Positions 37,198 to 46,276 are shown, counted from the first letter of the stretch. The stretch is DNA of 64,000 bases from Saccharospirillum impatiens DSM 12546 (GCF_000423605.1 NZ_AUIH01000012.1:1-64000), one strand, 5' to 3'. The notes: generated by a model from the letters alone, not told the origin. Numbers and translations are program-made.

Positions 37198-38070
37198 ATG
37201 AGCAACCCCGACCAGACGCAACGCTTTTTGTTCGACAACACCCACATCCGGGGTGAAATTACCGGATTACAACACAGTTACCAGGAAGTACTGGCCAAAC
37301 ACAACTACCCGGAATCGGTGCAGCTACTGCTGGGCGAATTCATGGCGGCGGTAGCGCTGCTCAGCGATACGCTGAAATTCGACGGCACCCTGAGTCTGCA
37401 GGTTCGCGGCGCGGGGCAGGTGCGCATGCTGATGGCTGAATGCCGTGACAATCAGGCCTTGCGCGCCATCGCCCAGTACAACGACGACTTCAGCCCGGAG
37501 CAGGCGTTGCTTGGCAATGGTCAACTGGCCATCACCATCGAGCCAAAAAACGGCAAACGTTACCAGGGCATTGTCTCGATCAACGACGGGGATAACAGCC
37601 TGAGTCATGCGCTGGAAGACTACTTCCGCCAGTCGGAGCAGATACGCACCCGGGTCTGGCTGTTTGCCGACCCGCACATTGCGACCGGCTTATTACTGCA
37701 AGCCATGCCGCACTCAGCCAGCGAAGGCAGCCTGGAAGTGGATGACGATGCCTGGAACCGGGTTGTCCATCTGGCGGAAACGCTGACCCCGGAAGAAATG
37801 CTGACACTCGACAACACCACGGTATTGCAGCGTCTGTTCCATGAGGAGACCGTTCGGGTTTACGAGGCACGCTCACTCGCGTTTGAATGCACCTGCACCC
37901 GCGAACGCTGCGCCAATGCCATTCTGATGCTGGGTGAAGAGGAAGCCCGGGCAGTCGTGGCCGAACAGGGAGAAATTCGCAGTGATTGTCAGTTTTGTCA
38001 CCAGCACTACCAGTTCGGAGCCGACGACGTTACCGAGCTGTTCGAGTCATACAAGCAACAGCTGAACTGA
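37198..38070 (+). CDS. hslO: Redox-regulated chaperone Hsp33
   Basis: 290 residues, the family length. The C-terminal redox switch is complete: Cys231-Cys233 (ECTCTRERC) and Cys264-Cys267 (DCQFCHQ), the four zinc ligands whose oxidation releases zinc and turns on the holdase. The N-terminal substrate-binding domain contains FDGTLSLQVRGAGQVRMLMA and GKRYQGIVS. It acts in the cytoplasm against bleach or heat-plus-peroxide stress. It is the second gene of the hslR-hslO operon. Confidence 0.97.
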   Translation: MSNPDQTQRFLFDNTHIRGEITGLQHSYQEVLAKHNYPESVQLLLGEFMAAVALLSDTLKFDGTLSLQVRGAGQVRMLMAECRDNQALRAIAQYNDDFSPEQALLGNGQLAITIEPKNGKRYQGIVSINDGDNSLSHALEDYFRQSEQIRTRVWLFADPHIATGLLLQAMPHSASEGSLEVDDDAWNRVVHLAETLTPEEMLTLDNTTVLQRLFHEETVRVYEARSLAFECTCTRERCANAILMLGEEEARAVVAEQGEIRSDCQFCHQHYQFGADDVTELFESYKQQLN

Positions 38071-38125
38071 GGTCACTGACTGAGTAGAATGGCTGGCTCC
38101 GGCATCGCGCCGGGGCCATTGTTCG

Positions 38126-38407
38126 TTACTCAAATATTCGGTCACCCAACTGGTCGATCATCAGCCGGGCCTTCACGACCGTAAAGTTGCACGCTTCGTC
38201 TTCACCGGCCACCAGATCCGAGCGGATAAAAGTGTGCCGTTGCTCAGGCTCACCTGGCTTCACAATAATACCGCTGACCCGATATTGACCGCCCTCGGGA
38301 ATCGGCGTCGGGGTGACCTGATAGCCCTTGTACTCAATCGTCTCGCCCTTCACTTCCCGTGGGCTCGCCGGGCCACCGGCCATCGCTTTCTTTAACCATC
38401 CAAACAT
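38126..38407 (-). CDS. hlyU: HlyU-family protein
   Basis: 93 residues: MFGWLKKAMAGG, then VKGETIEYKGYQVTPTPIPE and GGQYRVSGIIVKPGEPEQ. This is the conserved HlyU transcriptional-regulator family of vibrios and other gammaproteobacteria. In vibrios HlyU relieves H-NS repression of toxin genes, but most family members are uncharacterised, so only the family name is secure. It is convergent with hslO, with a GC-rich hairpin between them (about 38090-38118). Confidence 0.8.
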   Translation of the reverse strand: MFGWLKKAMAGGPASPREVKGETIEYKGYQVTPTPIPEGGQYRVSGIIVKPGEPEQRHTFIRSDLVAGEDEACNFTVVKARLMIDQLGDRIFE

Positions 38408-38676
38408 GATTCATCCTCACTGCTTCAGCAGTACTGCACTTTTTATTGTGTGAATAGAGTTCAACCAAACTGGCACCGGCCGCATTTCGAGCCGAGCGTT
38501 GGCGGCCGGGTAGATGCCTAACCGGCCGCCAGCATGGACTCACGGCAAAACGGCAGACCCGACCACTGTCAGCCAGGATTGTACCGTCTTATTGCAATCG
38601 CGGCGTCAAATTCACTGCGTGAACTGTAATGTTAGGTAACCGGCTTGCGTAAAGTGGTCGAACGGGATTCCAAAAG

Positions 38677-38702
38677 TGTTACTGACACCTTCCGAGTGTT
38701 AC
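38677..38702 (+). promoter_or_regulatory. Two AGTGTTAC direct repeats, possible activator sites
   Basis: TGTTAC occurs at 38677-38682 and 38697-38702, exactly 20 bp apart (two helical turns), 107-132 bp upstream of the sigma-54 promoter. A third related piece, TGTTAGGTAAC, lies at 38630-38640. Distance and phasing fit enhancer sites for a sigma-54 activator. TGTTAC-type half-sites are, as far as I recall, also part of the CbrB sites at Pseudomonas crcZ. Confidence 0.5.
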
Positions 38703-38808
38703 CTATACACACGTCAACACCGTGTAAAGCGATCACAGCCCCGGAGTAAGCTGATCAAATTATAACCACTATTTTTTAACTCATTGTTTTTAAAAGATTT
38801 TTTAAAAC

Positions 38809-38824
38809 TGGCACGCAGCCTGCA
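38809..38824 (+). promoter_or_regulatory. Sigma-54 (-24/-12) promoter
   Basis: TGGCACGCAGCCTGCA has the invariant GG and GC separated by exactly ten bases and matches the -24 box TGGCAC in full. It lies in AT-rich gene-free DNA and points right, toward the CA-motif transcript. The next gene (39238) is some 400 bp away behind a terminator, so the promoter is not an obvious gene promoter. Confidence 0.78.
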
Positions 38825-38834
38825 ATCATCTGTG

Positions 38835-39053
38835 CACAACGATAAAGACACCCACAAACAAAAACAAAAACAGGGTGATATAAGAGCGATACGTGCCTGC
38901 CTAAAAACAATAACAAGGGCACAGTTTTTATTTAGGGCCTCCTAAAAACAACAACAGGGCCAGCTTAGCTTATTTGCTAACCAACGTGTCAGTCACGTGT
39001 ATTACCTGCATCGATTCACCTTATTGATCGAGTCGCCCTTGTCGGGCGATTTT
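38835..39053 (+). ncRNA. Predicted CrcZ-like small RNA with CA motifs
   Basis: The predicted transcript starts about 12 bases after the -12 element and ends at a TCGCCC/GGGCGA hairpin with four T residues (39033-39053), giving about 219 nt and no credible ORF. It contains three A-rich clusters: ACAAACAAAAACAAAAACAG (38853-38872), AAAAACAATAACAA (38903-38916) and AAAAACAACAACAG (38943-38956), each with AAnAAnAA. This is the build of Pseudomonas CrcZ/CrcY RNAs, which are sigma-54/CbrB-driven and titrate Hfq/Crc away from catabolic mRNAs. The exact ends are estimates, the homology is by architecture only, and the context (between hlyU and an MBL hydrolase) differs from the crcZ locus. Confidence 0.6.
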
Positions 39054-39237
39054 GCTGTGTCTGGCTGTTGGATCGCGCCTGACTGGCTACCCCTTCGTCC
39101 GTTTCATCTATGCCGCCCGTACGACCCTCCTCGTAACGCCGACGTGACATAGTCAACCGCCGTCTCTGCTGCCCCTGCCCTGTGAACTGCGGGAACGAAG
39201 GCCTAAGGTAAGGTTATGCCTGCCACAGGAGACCACA
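39054..39237. other. Spacer before the MBL-fold gene
   Basis: GC-rich spacer between the predicted RNA terminator and the hydrolase start. It should contain the hydrolase promoter but no clear elements were seen. The ribosome-binding site is AGGAG at 39226-39230. Confidence 0.4.
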
Positions 39238-40083
39238 ATGAAACTGCATGCCCTGCTCGGAAACTCCCAAAAACTCGATGGTGGCGCCATGTTCGGCAAC
39301 GCGCCCAAGGCCTTGTGGGAACGATGGCTGCCCAGCGACGAGCACAACCGGATCGATCTGAACTGTCGCTGCCTGCTGGTTCAGGAAGCCGACCGCACGA
39401 TACTGTTTGAAACGGGTGTAGGCGCTTTTTTCCCACCGGATTTGCGCGAACGCTACGGCGTTCAGGAAGACAATCATTGCCTGCTGGAGGCCTTGGCAGA
39501 CTTGGGCCTGGAGCCCGATGACATCGATATTGTGGTGCTGTCCCACCTGCACTTTGATCACGCCGGTGGCTTGCTTGGCGCCTGGCAGGAAGGCCAGGCA
39601 CCGCACCTGGTGTTCAAAAACGCCTGGTTTATCGTCGGGGAACAAGCCTGGCAACGCGCATTACATCCCCACCCGCGCGACAAAGCGTCATTCATTCCCG
39701 AACTGCCTGCCTTGCTGGAAGCATCGGGGCGGTTGGAACGAATAAACGGCACCCGCTCAAAACGCCTGGGCGATGCTTATCGCTTTCACTACAGCGATGG
39801 CCACACACCGGGCATGTTACTGACGGAAATTCAGACAGACGACGGCCCGCTTGTGTTTGCAGCAGACCTGATTCCCGGCAAGGCTTGGGTACACCTGCCG
39901 ATAACCATGGGCTACGACCGATTTCCAGAAGCGCTGATCGATGAAAAGCGCCGCCTGCTATCAGATCTTGCCAGCCGCAACGGGCGCTTATTCTTTACCC
40001 ATGATCCCCATATTGCCTCGGGGCGGGTGGTGAAAGATGAGAAAGGGCGTTTTACGGTGACCGATGAGTCCGTGGCTTGTTGA
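39238..40083 (+). CDS. MBL-fold metallohydrolase
   Basis: 281 residues. The zinc site HLHFDHAGG (His103, His105, Asp107, His108) is followed by a histidine in SDGHTPGML and FAADLIPG, with a late histidine in [10 protein letters not shown]. This is a complete two-metal metallo-beta-lactamase site. The N-terminus [20 protein letters not shown], and the length, match the group often labelled AHL-lactonase or YtnP-like quorum-quenching hydrolase; that activity is not proven by sequence. No signal peptide. It stands alone downstream of the sigma-54 RNA and could receive read-through from it. Confidence 0.85.
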   Translation: MKLHALLGNSQKLDGGAMFGNAPKALWERWLPSDEHNRIDLNCRCLLVQEADRTILFETGVGAFFPPDLRERYGVQEDNHCLLEALADLGLEPDDIDIVVLSHLHFDHAGGLLGAWQEGQAPHLVFKNAWFIVGEQAWQRALHPHPRDKASFIPELPALLEASGRLERINGTRSKRLGDAYRFHYSDGHTPGMLLTEIQTDDGPLVFAADLIPGKAWVHLPITMGYDRFPEALIDEKRRLLSDLASRNGRLFFTHDPHIASGRVVKDEKGRFTVTDESVAC

Positions 40084-40150
40084 TACCAACATTGGCGGCC
40101 GGTCACCATCGATGACCCGTCGCCGTTTTCATCGATCTTGACGGCAGCGC

Positions 40151-40765
40151 TTAACGGAGTATCGATAGCACCAGCCGACCCGCCAGCGCTACCAGAATCA
40201 CCCCGAATACTCGCTCAAACCAGACTGAATGCTGCTTTAGCCGGTCAAGCCACGCGGGCGTGGAAAACAACCAGGCCACAACCAGGTACCAGCTGCCGTC
40301 GATCACCATGGCGGTAGCGGCGTAGCCGAGTTTGGCCAAAACGCTGGTATCAGCGCCAACAACCTGACTGAACAACGCGATAAAGAATACCGCCACTTTC
40401 GGGTTCAGAAAGACCACCAGGAAACCATCGCGGGCGGCGCTTGCGGTGGTGGGTACGTCTGGCAACTCGGCATCCGGGTTAGCGCGGGCGCGTAGCCCCT
40501 TTACCCCCAACCAGGCCAGGTACAGGGCGCCGCTCCACTGCAAGGCGGTAAAAGCCAGGGGTGATGCCGTAATCAGCGCAGCCAGACCAAAGATACTCAG
40601 CAGCGCATAGAGACCGATGCCCAGCCCATGTGTCACAGCCACCACCACACCGTTGGATCGTCCACCGGCCAGGGTTTGCTTCAACACGACGGCCAGTGAT
40701 GGCCCTGGCGACATCGCGCCCAACATGCATATGCTGACCACTGCCAGCCAGGTCGTCCAGGTCAC
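40151..40765 (-). CDS. LysE/RhtB-family amino-acid exporter
   Basis: 204 residues with six hydrophobic helices and the family motif GAMSPGPSLAVVLKQTLAGG near residue 17. It is followed by GLGIGLYALLSIFGL and FLNPKVAVFFIALFSQ, all typical of RhtB/LysE exporters that extrude neutral amino acids, homoserine or similar. The GTG start at 40765 has GAGGTG upstream. It is divergent from the Pho-box-controlled lipoprotein. The substrate is unknown. Confidence 0.9.
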   Translation of the reverse strand: MTWTTWLAVVSICMLGAMSPGPSLAVVLKQTLAGGRSNGVVVAVTHGLGIGLYALLSIFGLAALITASPLAFTALQWSGALYLAWLGVKGLRARANPDAELPDVPTTASAARDGFLVVFLNPKVAVFFIALFSQVVGADTSVLAKLGYAATAMVIDGSWYLVVAWLFSTPAWLDRLKQHSVWFERVFGVILVALAGRLVLSILR

Positions 40766-40900
40766 AATTCACCTCATCAATAGGAGTTAGGGCCGGGGAG
40801 GCTCTGAACAATGCAGCGAGACGCCCGGGCCATATTAAAAGCTTTCCAACCAGTCTGGCAGACTAACCAAAGCCACAAGCAAAGTCACTGCGCACCCCGA

Positions 40901-40940
40901 CTGTATTCAGACTGTCATCCCATTGTCGTCTTTCTGTCAC
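40901..40940 (+). promoter_or_regulatory. Tandem Pho boxes (four phased half-sites)
   Basis: CTGTATT, CTGTCAT, TTGTCGT and CTGTCAC are spaced by exactly four bases each (40901, 40912, 40923, 40934), giving the 11-bp periodicity of PhoB binding, with consensus CTGTCAT. They lie about 60 bp before the lipoprotein start at 41001, where the Pho box replaces the -35. A weak -10 (TAGCGT, 40951) follows at the right distance. Confidence 0.75.
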
Positions 40941-41000
40941 ACAGACTCCGTAGCGTGAGCAAATACAACAACGCTCACCAACCCGCGACAGGATGCCACC

Positions 41001-42767
41001 ATGACGCCCCTAAAACCCCTGGCGATTACGTTCGCCGCTGGCCTGACACTCAGTGCCTGCAGCACAAACCCAACCCAATCAGCCGATCGTGCGCTGCCCG
41101 CAGGCGATCCCAGCGTACAAATTGATATGGTTGGCCGCTACACCAGCGGTATTTTTGATGAAAGTGCGGCTGAAATCGTCGCCTACCACCAAGCCTCTGG
41201 CTTCGCTTACCTGACCAATGGCGCCACCGGGCGCATTAATGCGGTGCGCATCAGCAACTTGCTGACGGAAAGCACTGATGCGCCCTACACTCTGAGCAAC
41301 CTGGCCGATCGCAGCGATGCCGTGCCGGCGCAAGTCTGGGTCGCAGACCCGTATACGGGATACCGCAAAATCATGATCGGCGGAGCCAACAGCCTGGCTG
41401 TGCATGGTGACCTGCTGGCGATTGCCGTTGAAAACGAGAGCAAGGTTGATAAAGGCGCCATTCTCTTTTACCGCCTCAATGACCAGGGTGACACCGACTT
41501 CGTCAAAGGTGTACTGGCAGGCGCATTGCCAGATATGGTGACCTTTTCGCCCGATGGCCGCTACGTACTGGTCGCTAATGAAGGCGAGCCCAGCGGCGAC
41601 TACCTGATCGACCCGGAAGGCAGCGTTTCGGTGATTCCGGTAACCCGCGGCATTCCGGATGATCTGGCAATTCAACTGAACTTCAATGGTTTTGACGACA
41701 ACCACCACCCGGACATCATCACCGCCAACAACCCGGACCCGGAGTACACCCGTCTGTCGCAAAACCTGGAGCCGGAATACATCACCGTCACTCCTGACAG
41801 CCGCACGGCCTTTGTGTCACTGCAGGAAAACAACGCCCTGGCCAAAATCAGTCTGAGCGATACACCCAGCATCACCGGGCTTTACCCTCTGGGTTTCAAG
41901 GATCATAGCCTGGCCGACAACAGCCTGGATGCAAACAAAGATGACGAGGTAGCTGCCCTGGCGACTTACGCTGGCCTCTATGGTACCTACCATCCGGACT
42001 CCATCGCCAGTTACAGCATCAATGGCCGCACCTATGTGGTCACGGCCAACGAAGGGGATGCTCGCGAATATTTCTCGGATGCTGAAACCGAAGCACAGTG
42101 CCAGGGCGCTTTGCCGATGGGTCAGTATGACTGGGATGAAGACGATGGCTGCCTTGTCTACACCGACGAAACCGAGATCGGTGATGTGCAACTGGCCGCT
42201 TCGCTTGCCGGCTTCGACGACATCGGCGGCCTGAAAATCAATAAAGCGCTGGGCGATGCCAATGGCGACGGAGTTTACGAGTCTGTTTACGCCTACGGCG
42301 CCCGTTCTTTTGCGATCTTCGACGACATTGGCGCCCTGGTGTACGACTCCGGCGACCTGATCGAACGCATCACGGCCGATCGGTTCCCGGCGTACTTCAA
42401 TACCACCGACAATGAACTGGCCGTAGACGACCGCAGTGACAACAAGGGGCCTGAACCCGAAGCGCTGACCCTGGGGCAACTGGGTGACCGCACTCTGGCG
42501 TTTGTTGGCCTTGAGCGCATGGGCGGGTTTATGACCTTCGATATCACCAACCCGGAAGCGGTGCAGTTTGTGGCTTACACCAACCACCGCAATTACGATG
42601 CGACCGCTGCCAGTGCTAACGGCGACATCACCGCACAAGCGGGCGACTTGGCGCCGGAGGGCATGCAATTCATACCGGCCAGTCAGAGCCCATCCGGTGT
42701 TGCGCTGCTGTTGGTCGCCAACGAAGTCAGCGGTTCCCTGAGCGTGTATCAGGTACAACAGCAATAA
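41001..42767 (+). CDS. Choice-of-anchor-I type beta-propeller lipoprotein, probable Pho regulon
   Basis: 588 residues with a lipobox (LTLSACST, Cys20). The body shows repeated propeller-like blades: GFAYLTNGATGRINAVRISN, VTFSPDGRYVLVANEGEPSG, YVVTANEGDAREY and the C-terminal LEGMQFIPA/LLVANEVSGSLSVYQV. This matches the family named choice-of-anchor I (also called alkaline-phosphatase-like or mesenchyme-type), a group with no settled reaction. Four Pho-box half-sites just upstream predict induction by phosphate starvation, so a role in phosphate scavenging from organic phosphate or surface binding is inferred. ATG at 41001. Confidence 0.8.
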   Translation: MTPLKPLAITFAAGLTLSACSTNPTQSADRALPAGDPSVQIDMVGRYTSGIFDESAAEIVAYHQASGFAYLTNGATGRINAVRISNLLTESTDAPYTLSNLADRSDAVPAQVWVADPYTGYRKIMIGGANSLAVHGDLLAIAVENESKVDKGAILFYRLNDQGDTDFVKGVLAGALPDMVTFSPDGRYVLVANEGEPSGDYLIDPEGSVSVIPVTRGIPDDLAIQLNFNGFDDNHHPDIITANNPDPEYTRLSQNLEPEYITVTPDSRTAFVSLQENNALAKISLSDTPSITGLYPLGFKDHSLADNSLDANKDDEVAALATYAGLYGTYHPDSIASYSINGRTYVVTANEGDAREYFSDAETEAQCQGALPMGQYDWDEDDGCLVYTDETEIGDVQLAASLAGFDDIGGLKINKALGDANGDGVYESVYAYGARSFAIFDDIGALVYDSGDLIERITADRFPAYFNTTDNELAVDDRSDNKGPEPEALTLGQLGDRTLAFVGLERMGGFMTFDITNPEAVQFVAYTNHRNYDATAASANGDITAQAGDLAPEGMQFIPASQSPSGVALLLVANEVSGSLSVYQVQQQ

Positions 42768-42780
42768 GCTGGAGTGAGCC

Positions 42781-43209
42781 TCAGACGGGCCAGCGCATGC
42801 AGTATTGTGCGTGTGGCCCGTCTTCCGGGGTGTCCGTTTCGGGAACGATGTCGAACCCCATGGCGAAGTAAAAGCGCTGAGCCTGATAGTTTTCCTGAAA
42901 AACCTTGACCCGCAACTCATCGTGCAAGTGCTTCACGTGGTCTACCAGCATTCGGCCTATGCCCTGGCGCTGATGCTCTACCTTAATAAACAAGCCGTTA
43001 ATCCGCTTGCCTTCCAGTGCAATGTACCCGGCAATGTCACCCTGCCGCTCCCACAAAAACGCCTGCTCAAGCGGCAAACGGTGCTCACGCAGATGCCGTC
43101 GGTCCCGGGCAATGTAGTTGGGGTCAATAAACGGATGGGCAATCAGACTGGCATCGTGATACAGCTCGGCCAATTCGTGGAAGTCAGTATTGGTGGCGTG
43201 TCGGATCAT
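42781..43209 (-). CDS. GNAT-family N-acetyltransferase
   Basis: 142 residues: MIRHATNTDFHELAELYHDA as the GNAT strand-1/helix-1, the acetyl-CoA motif HQRQGIGRMLVDHVK (about 79-93) and FYFAMGFDIVPET near the end. It resembles small YjaB/YiaC-type acetyltransferases; the acceptor is unknown. It lies convergent with the upstream lipoprotein (13 bp apart) and divergent from the iron transporter gene. Compare the broken GNAT gene at 436-893, which is a different subfamily. Confidence 0.85.
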   Translation of the reverse strand: MIRHATNTDFHELAELYHDASLIAHPFIDPNYIARDRRHLREHRLPLEQAFLWERQGDIAGYIALEGKRINGLFIKVEHQRQGIGRMLVDHVKHLHDELRVKVFQENYQAQRFYFAMGFDIVPETDTPEDGPHAQYCMRWPV

Positions 43210-43352
43210 CGGTCACTCCTGCCCACACGGGGCCTCCTGTTAGAGCCTGAGCTTTCCCCAGTTTAGCAGCCCGAATCAGTTTCACCACGCGGGATATTCC
43301 CCGAAAACACGGCCAAATCATACTCAAACCCGGTCGGTGTCGACCACATTGC

Positions 43353-43389
43353 TTGACACGTCATTGCATACAACTGAGAATACTTATCA
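43353..43389 (+). promoter_or_regulatory. Promoter with overlapping Fur box for the iron transporter
   Basis: TTGACA (43353-43358), a 17-bp spacer and GAGAAT (43376-43381) form a sigma-70 promoter. TGAGAATACTTATCA (43375-43389) matches 12 of 15 positions of the 7-1-7 Fur consensus TGATAATNATTATCA and covers the -10, so Fur-Fe(II) would block transcription. Confidence 0.7.
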
Positions 43390-43420
43390 TGTTGAAAGCC
43401 TTTCGCAATGGAGACCGAGA

Positions 43421-44467
43421 ATGAATACAACCATCAAACGCACCGTGAAACACCTGACACTTGCTGCGCTGCCACTGGCCGCCAGCCTGACTGTCACCGC
43501 CGCCCAGGCGGAAGAAGTGAACATATACTCCTATCGCCAGGCGTTTCTGATCGAACCTCTCCTGGAAGCATTTACCCAACAAAGCGGCATTGAAACCAAT
43601 GTCATTTACGCCAGTTCCGGCCTGAACGAGCGCATCGAGCAGGAAGGTCGCAACAGCCCGGCCGACATCATTCTGACGCCCAACACCACCATTCTGGTCG
43701 ACGCCTACGACAAAGGCCTGACACAGGCGGTCGACAGCGACATTCTGACCAGCAACATTCCGGCGCAATACCGCGCTGAAGACAATCACTGGTTTGGTCT
43801 GACTACCCGGGCCCGCGTTATCTACGCATCGAAGGATCGCGTTGAACCCGGCGAAATTACCACCTATGAAGAACTGGCCGATCCCGAATGGGAAGGCCGC
43901 ATCTGTACCCGCAGCGGCAAACACAACTACAATCTGTCGTTGTTTGCCTCAATGATCGAACATCATGGCGAAGCCTACACCCAGACCTGGCTCGAAGGGT
44001 TGAAAAACAACCTGGCACGCACTCCTCAGGGGAACGACCGGGCGCAGGTGAAAGCCATTATGGAAGGCGAATGCGATTTGTCACTGGGCAACAGCTACTA
44101 CTGGGGCGCCATGATGACCAACTACGAAGAGCCCGAGCAAATTGCCTGGGCCCAGTCGGTTAACATCGTTTTCCCGAACCAGGAAGACCGCGGTGCGCAC
44201 ATGTTCATCTCTGGCGCGGCAGTTGCCAAACACGCACCGAACCGCGATGAAGCCGTGCAATTGCTGGAGTTCATGAGCCAGGATCTGGCTCAGTACATGT
44301 ATGCTCAGGAGAACCACGAATTCCCGGTTAAACCCGATACTCCGCGCTCAGCACTGTTAAACCAGTATATGGGTGACTTTGTAGCCGATGACGTCAGCCT
44401 GACGGCGGTCGTGAACCACGTCGAAGACGCCTCCAAACTCGTCGACGAAGTCGGTTACGACTTCTAA
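43421..44467 (+). CDS. Iron(III) ABC transporter periplasmic binding protein (FbpA/FutA-like)
   Basis: 348 residues from ATG at 43421 (GGAG seven bases upstream). The signal peptide is LTLAALPLAASLTVTAAQA, cleaved before EEVNIYSYRQ. The mature start, IYASSGLNERIEQEG, and the GNSYYWGAMM region with the paired tyrosines are the metal-binding signature of the FbpA/FutA group, which carries ferric iron in the periplasm. A Fur box overlaps its promoter. The permease follows after a terminator hairpin, so the binding protein is expected to be made in excess. Confidence 0.92.
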   Translation: MNTTIKRTVKHLTLAALPLAASLTVTAAQAEEVNIYSYRQAFLIEPLLEAFTQQSGIETNVIYASSGLNERIEQEGRNSPADIILTPNTTILVDAYDKGLTQAVDSDILTSNIPAQYRAEDNHWFGLTTRARVIYASKDRVEPGEITTYEELADPEWEGRICTRSGKHNYNLSLFASMIEHHGEAYTQTWLEGLKNNLARTPQGNDRAQVKAIMEGECDLSLGNSYYWGAMMTNYEEPEQIAWAQSVNIVFPNQEDRGAHMFISGAAVAKHAPNRDEAVQLLEFMSQDLAQYMYAQENHEFPVKPDTPRSALLNQYMGDFVADDVSLTAVVNHVEDASKLVDEVGYDF

Positions 44468-44493
44468 GCACCCCAGCCTTGAAGTAAACTTAT

Positions 44494-44519
44494 AAACGGC
44501 AGCCTCGGCTGCCGTTTTT
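44494..44519 (+). terminator. Hairpin between binding-protein and permease genes
   Basis: AAACGGCAGCC pairs with GGCTGCCGTTT around a two-base centre and is followed by five T residues in total. It lies 27 bp after the binding-protein stop and allows partial read-through to the permease, a standard way to set a high binding-protein to permease ratio. Confidence 0.85.
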
Positions 44520-44566
44520 GTTTGCACACACCCCGTCCATTTCTTTTATCTGCAACCGAGGCATGA

Positions 44567-46276
44567 ATGGCCAACCCGCCAGCACTGGGCACCCAACCGC
44601 GCATTAGACTTTTCAAGCACTTGCGTGCCTGGCCGATTCTGGTCTTTATCATCGCCGGGCTGGTCGTATTACCCGTACTGTCCGTGTTCTACCTGGCTCT
44701 GTTCCCGACCGATAACATCTGGCGGCATCTCTATAACACCGTTTTGTTCCGCTACCTTGAAGCCACTTTGCTGCTGTTGACCGGAGTCGGACTACTGAGC
44801 TTTACCATCGGGGTGACCACGGCCTGGCTGGTGACGCTGTGCCACTTCCCCGGCCGCCGGCTGTTTGAATGGGCCTTACTGCTGCCCTTTGCGGTACCGG
44901 CTTACGTCATAGCCTTCATCTACACCGACATGCTCGAATTCGCAGGCCCGTTGCAAGGAACCCTGCGTGATGTCTTTGGCTGGCAAACCCGACGCGACTA
45001 CTGGTTCCCGGACATCCGCAGCATGGGTGGTGCCATTGTGCTGATGTCACTGGTGCTGTACCCCTATGTCTATTTAATGGCCCGCGCTGCATTTCTGGAA
45101 CAAGGCAGCAATATATTGGCCGCCAGTCGCACCCTGGGCTGCACTCCCTGGCAAAGCTTCTACCGGGTATCGCTGCCGCTGGCCCGCCCGGCTATCGCCG
45201 TTGGTTTGGCGCTGACGCTGATGGAAACCCTGAACGATTTCGGCACCGTCGATTACTTTGCCATTCGTACCTTGAGCCTGGGCGTTTACGATACCTGGCT
45301 AAATATGGGCAACCTGGGCGGGGCCGCTCAGATCGCCAGTATGATGCTGGTGTTTGTTGTGGTGCTGATTACGCTTGAACGCATCGGCCGCGCCCGGCAG
45401 CGCCACTTTGGTCAGGGCAAACCCAATCAGGATTCCGCCCTCTACACCTTAACCGGCGCCAAAGGGTGGCTGGCTTTTATGGCCTGTGCACTGCCTCTTG
45501 TGCTTGGCTTCGCGGTCCCCGCCTATCAACTGGCCAGCTATGCACTGGGGAACTTTTCCAGCTACTGGACCGACGATTTCATCGCCATTTCCTGGAACAG
45601 CCTGTTCCTATCGGCCACCGCCGCGCTGGTTACCGTCGTCATCGGCACCTTGCTGGCCTATGGCCGCCGCCTGCACCCCAACCGGAGTGTCCGCACCTTT
45701 GTCAGCCTCTCCAAGCTGGGCTATGCCATGCCCGGCACGGTACTGGCGATTGGCGTTCTGATCCCTCTGGCGACGTTCGATAACACCGTCGATGCGTTTC
45801 TGCGTGCCCGGTTCGACGTCTCCAGTGGTCTGCTGCTCAGCGGTACCGTCTTCGCTCTCGTCTTTGCCTACAGCGTTCGTTTTCTGGCCGTCGCGGCGGG
45901 GGCCATTGAGTCCAGCCTCGACAAGGTCACGCCGTCGATGGACAAGGCTGCCCGCTCCCTTGGCATGAACAGCCTGGAGACCCTGCGTCGGGTGCATCTG
46001 CCACTGATCCGTCCGGGGCTGCTCACCGGCGCTTTAGTCGTCTTTGTCGACACCATGAAGGAGTTGCCCGCCACCCTGATGCTGCGCCCCTTCAATTACG
46101 ACACCCTGGCCACCTATGTATACCAATACGCCTCGGACGAAAAAATTGAAGTGGCGGCCATGGGCGCGCTGATGATTGTGCTGGTGGGGTTGCTGCCGGT
46201 GATAATGCTAAGCCGGTCAATTCAGGGCGGGCGTAAAGCGGCGACGCCGGTTTTGCCGGTGGCGGAACAGGGTTAG
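44567..46276 (+). CDS. Iron(III) ABC transporter permease (FbpB-like, fused double module)
   Basis: 569 residues with about twelve hydrophobic helices in two similar halves. Each half has an EAA loop: SRTLGCTPWQSFYRVSLPLA (about 186-205) and ARSLGMNSLETLRRVHLPLI (about 464-483). FbpB-type permeases are naturally such fused double modules, so one polypeptide forms the pore with an ATPase dimer. It is downstream of the FbpA-like gene and ends convergent with the ATPase gene. ATG at 44567 follows a short GAGG-type site. Confidence 0.92.
   Translation: MANPPALGTQPRIRLFKHLRAWPILVFIIAGLVVLPVLSVFYLALFPTDNIWRHLYNTVLFRYLEATLLLLTGVGLLSFTIGVTTAWLVTLCHFPGRRLFEWALLLPFAVPAYVIAFIYTDMLEFAGPLQGTLRDVFGWQTRRDYWFPDIRSMGGAIVLMSLVLYPYVYLMARAAFLEQGSNILAASRTLGCTPWQSFYRVSLPLARPAIAVGLALTLMETLNDFGTVDYFAIRTLSLGVYDTWLNMGNLGGAAQIASMMLVFVVVLITLERIGRARQRHFGQGKPNQDSALYTLTGAKGWLAFMACALPLVLGFAVPAYQLASYALGNFSSYWTDDFIAISWNSLFLSATAALVTVVIGTLLAYGRRLHPNRSVRTFVSLSKLGYAMPGTVLAIGVLIPLATFDNTVDAFLRARFDVSSGLLLSGTVFALVFAYSVRFLAVAAGAIESSLDKVTPSMDKAARSLGMNSLETLRRVHLPLIRPGLLTGALVVFVDTMKELPATLMLRPFNYDTLATYVYQYASDEKIEVAAMGALMIVLVGLLPVIMLSRSIQGGRKAATPVLPVAEQG

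Noticed and set aside
40793-40812. GGGGAGGCTCTGAACAATG resembling the MITE end
   Set aside because: Only about 14 of 16 bases match the MITE terminus and no second end or CTAG is nearby; may be chance or an old scar.
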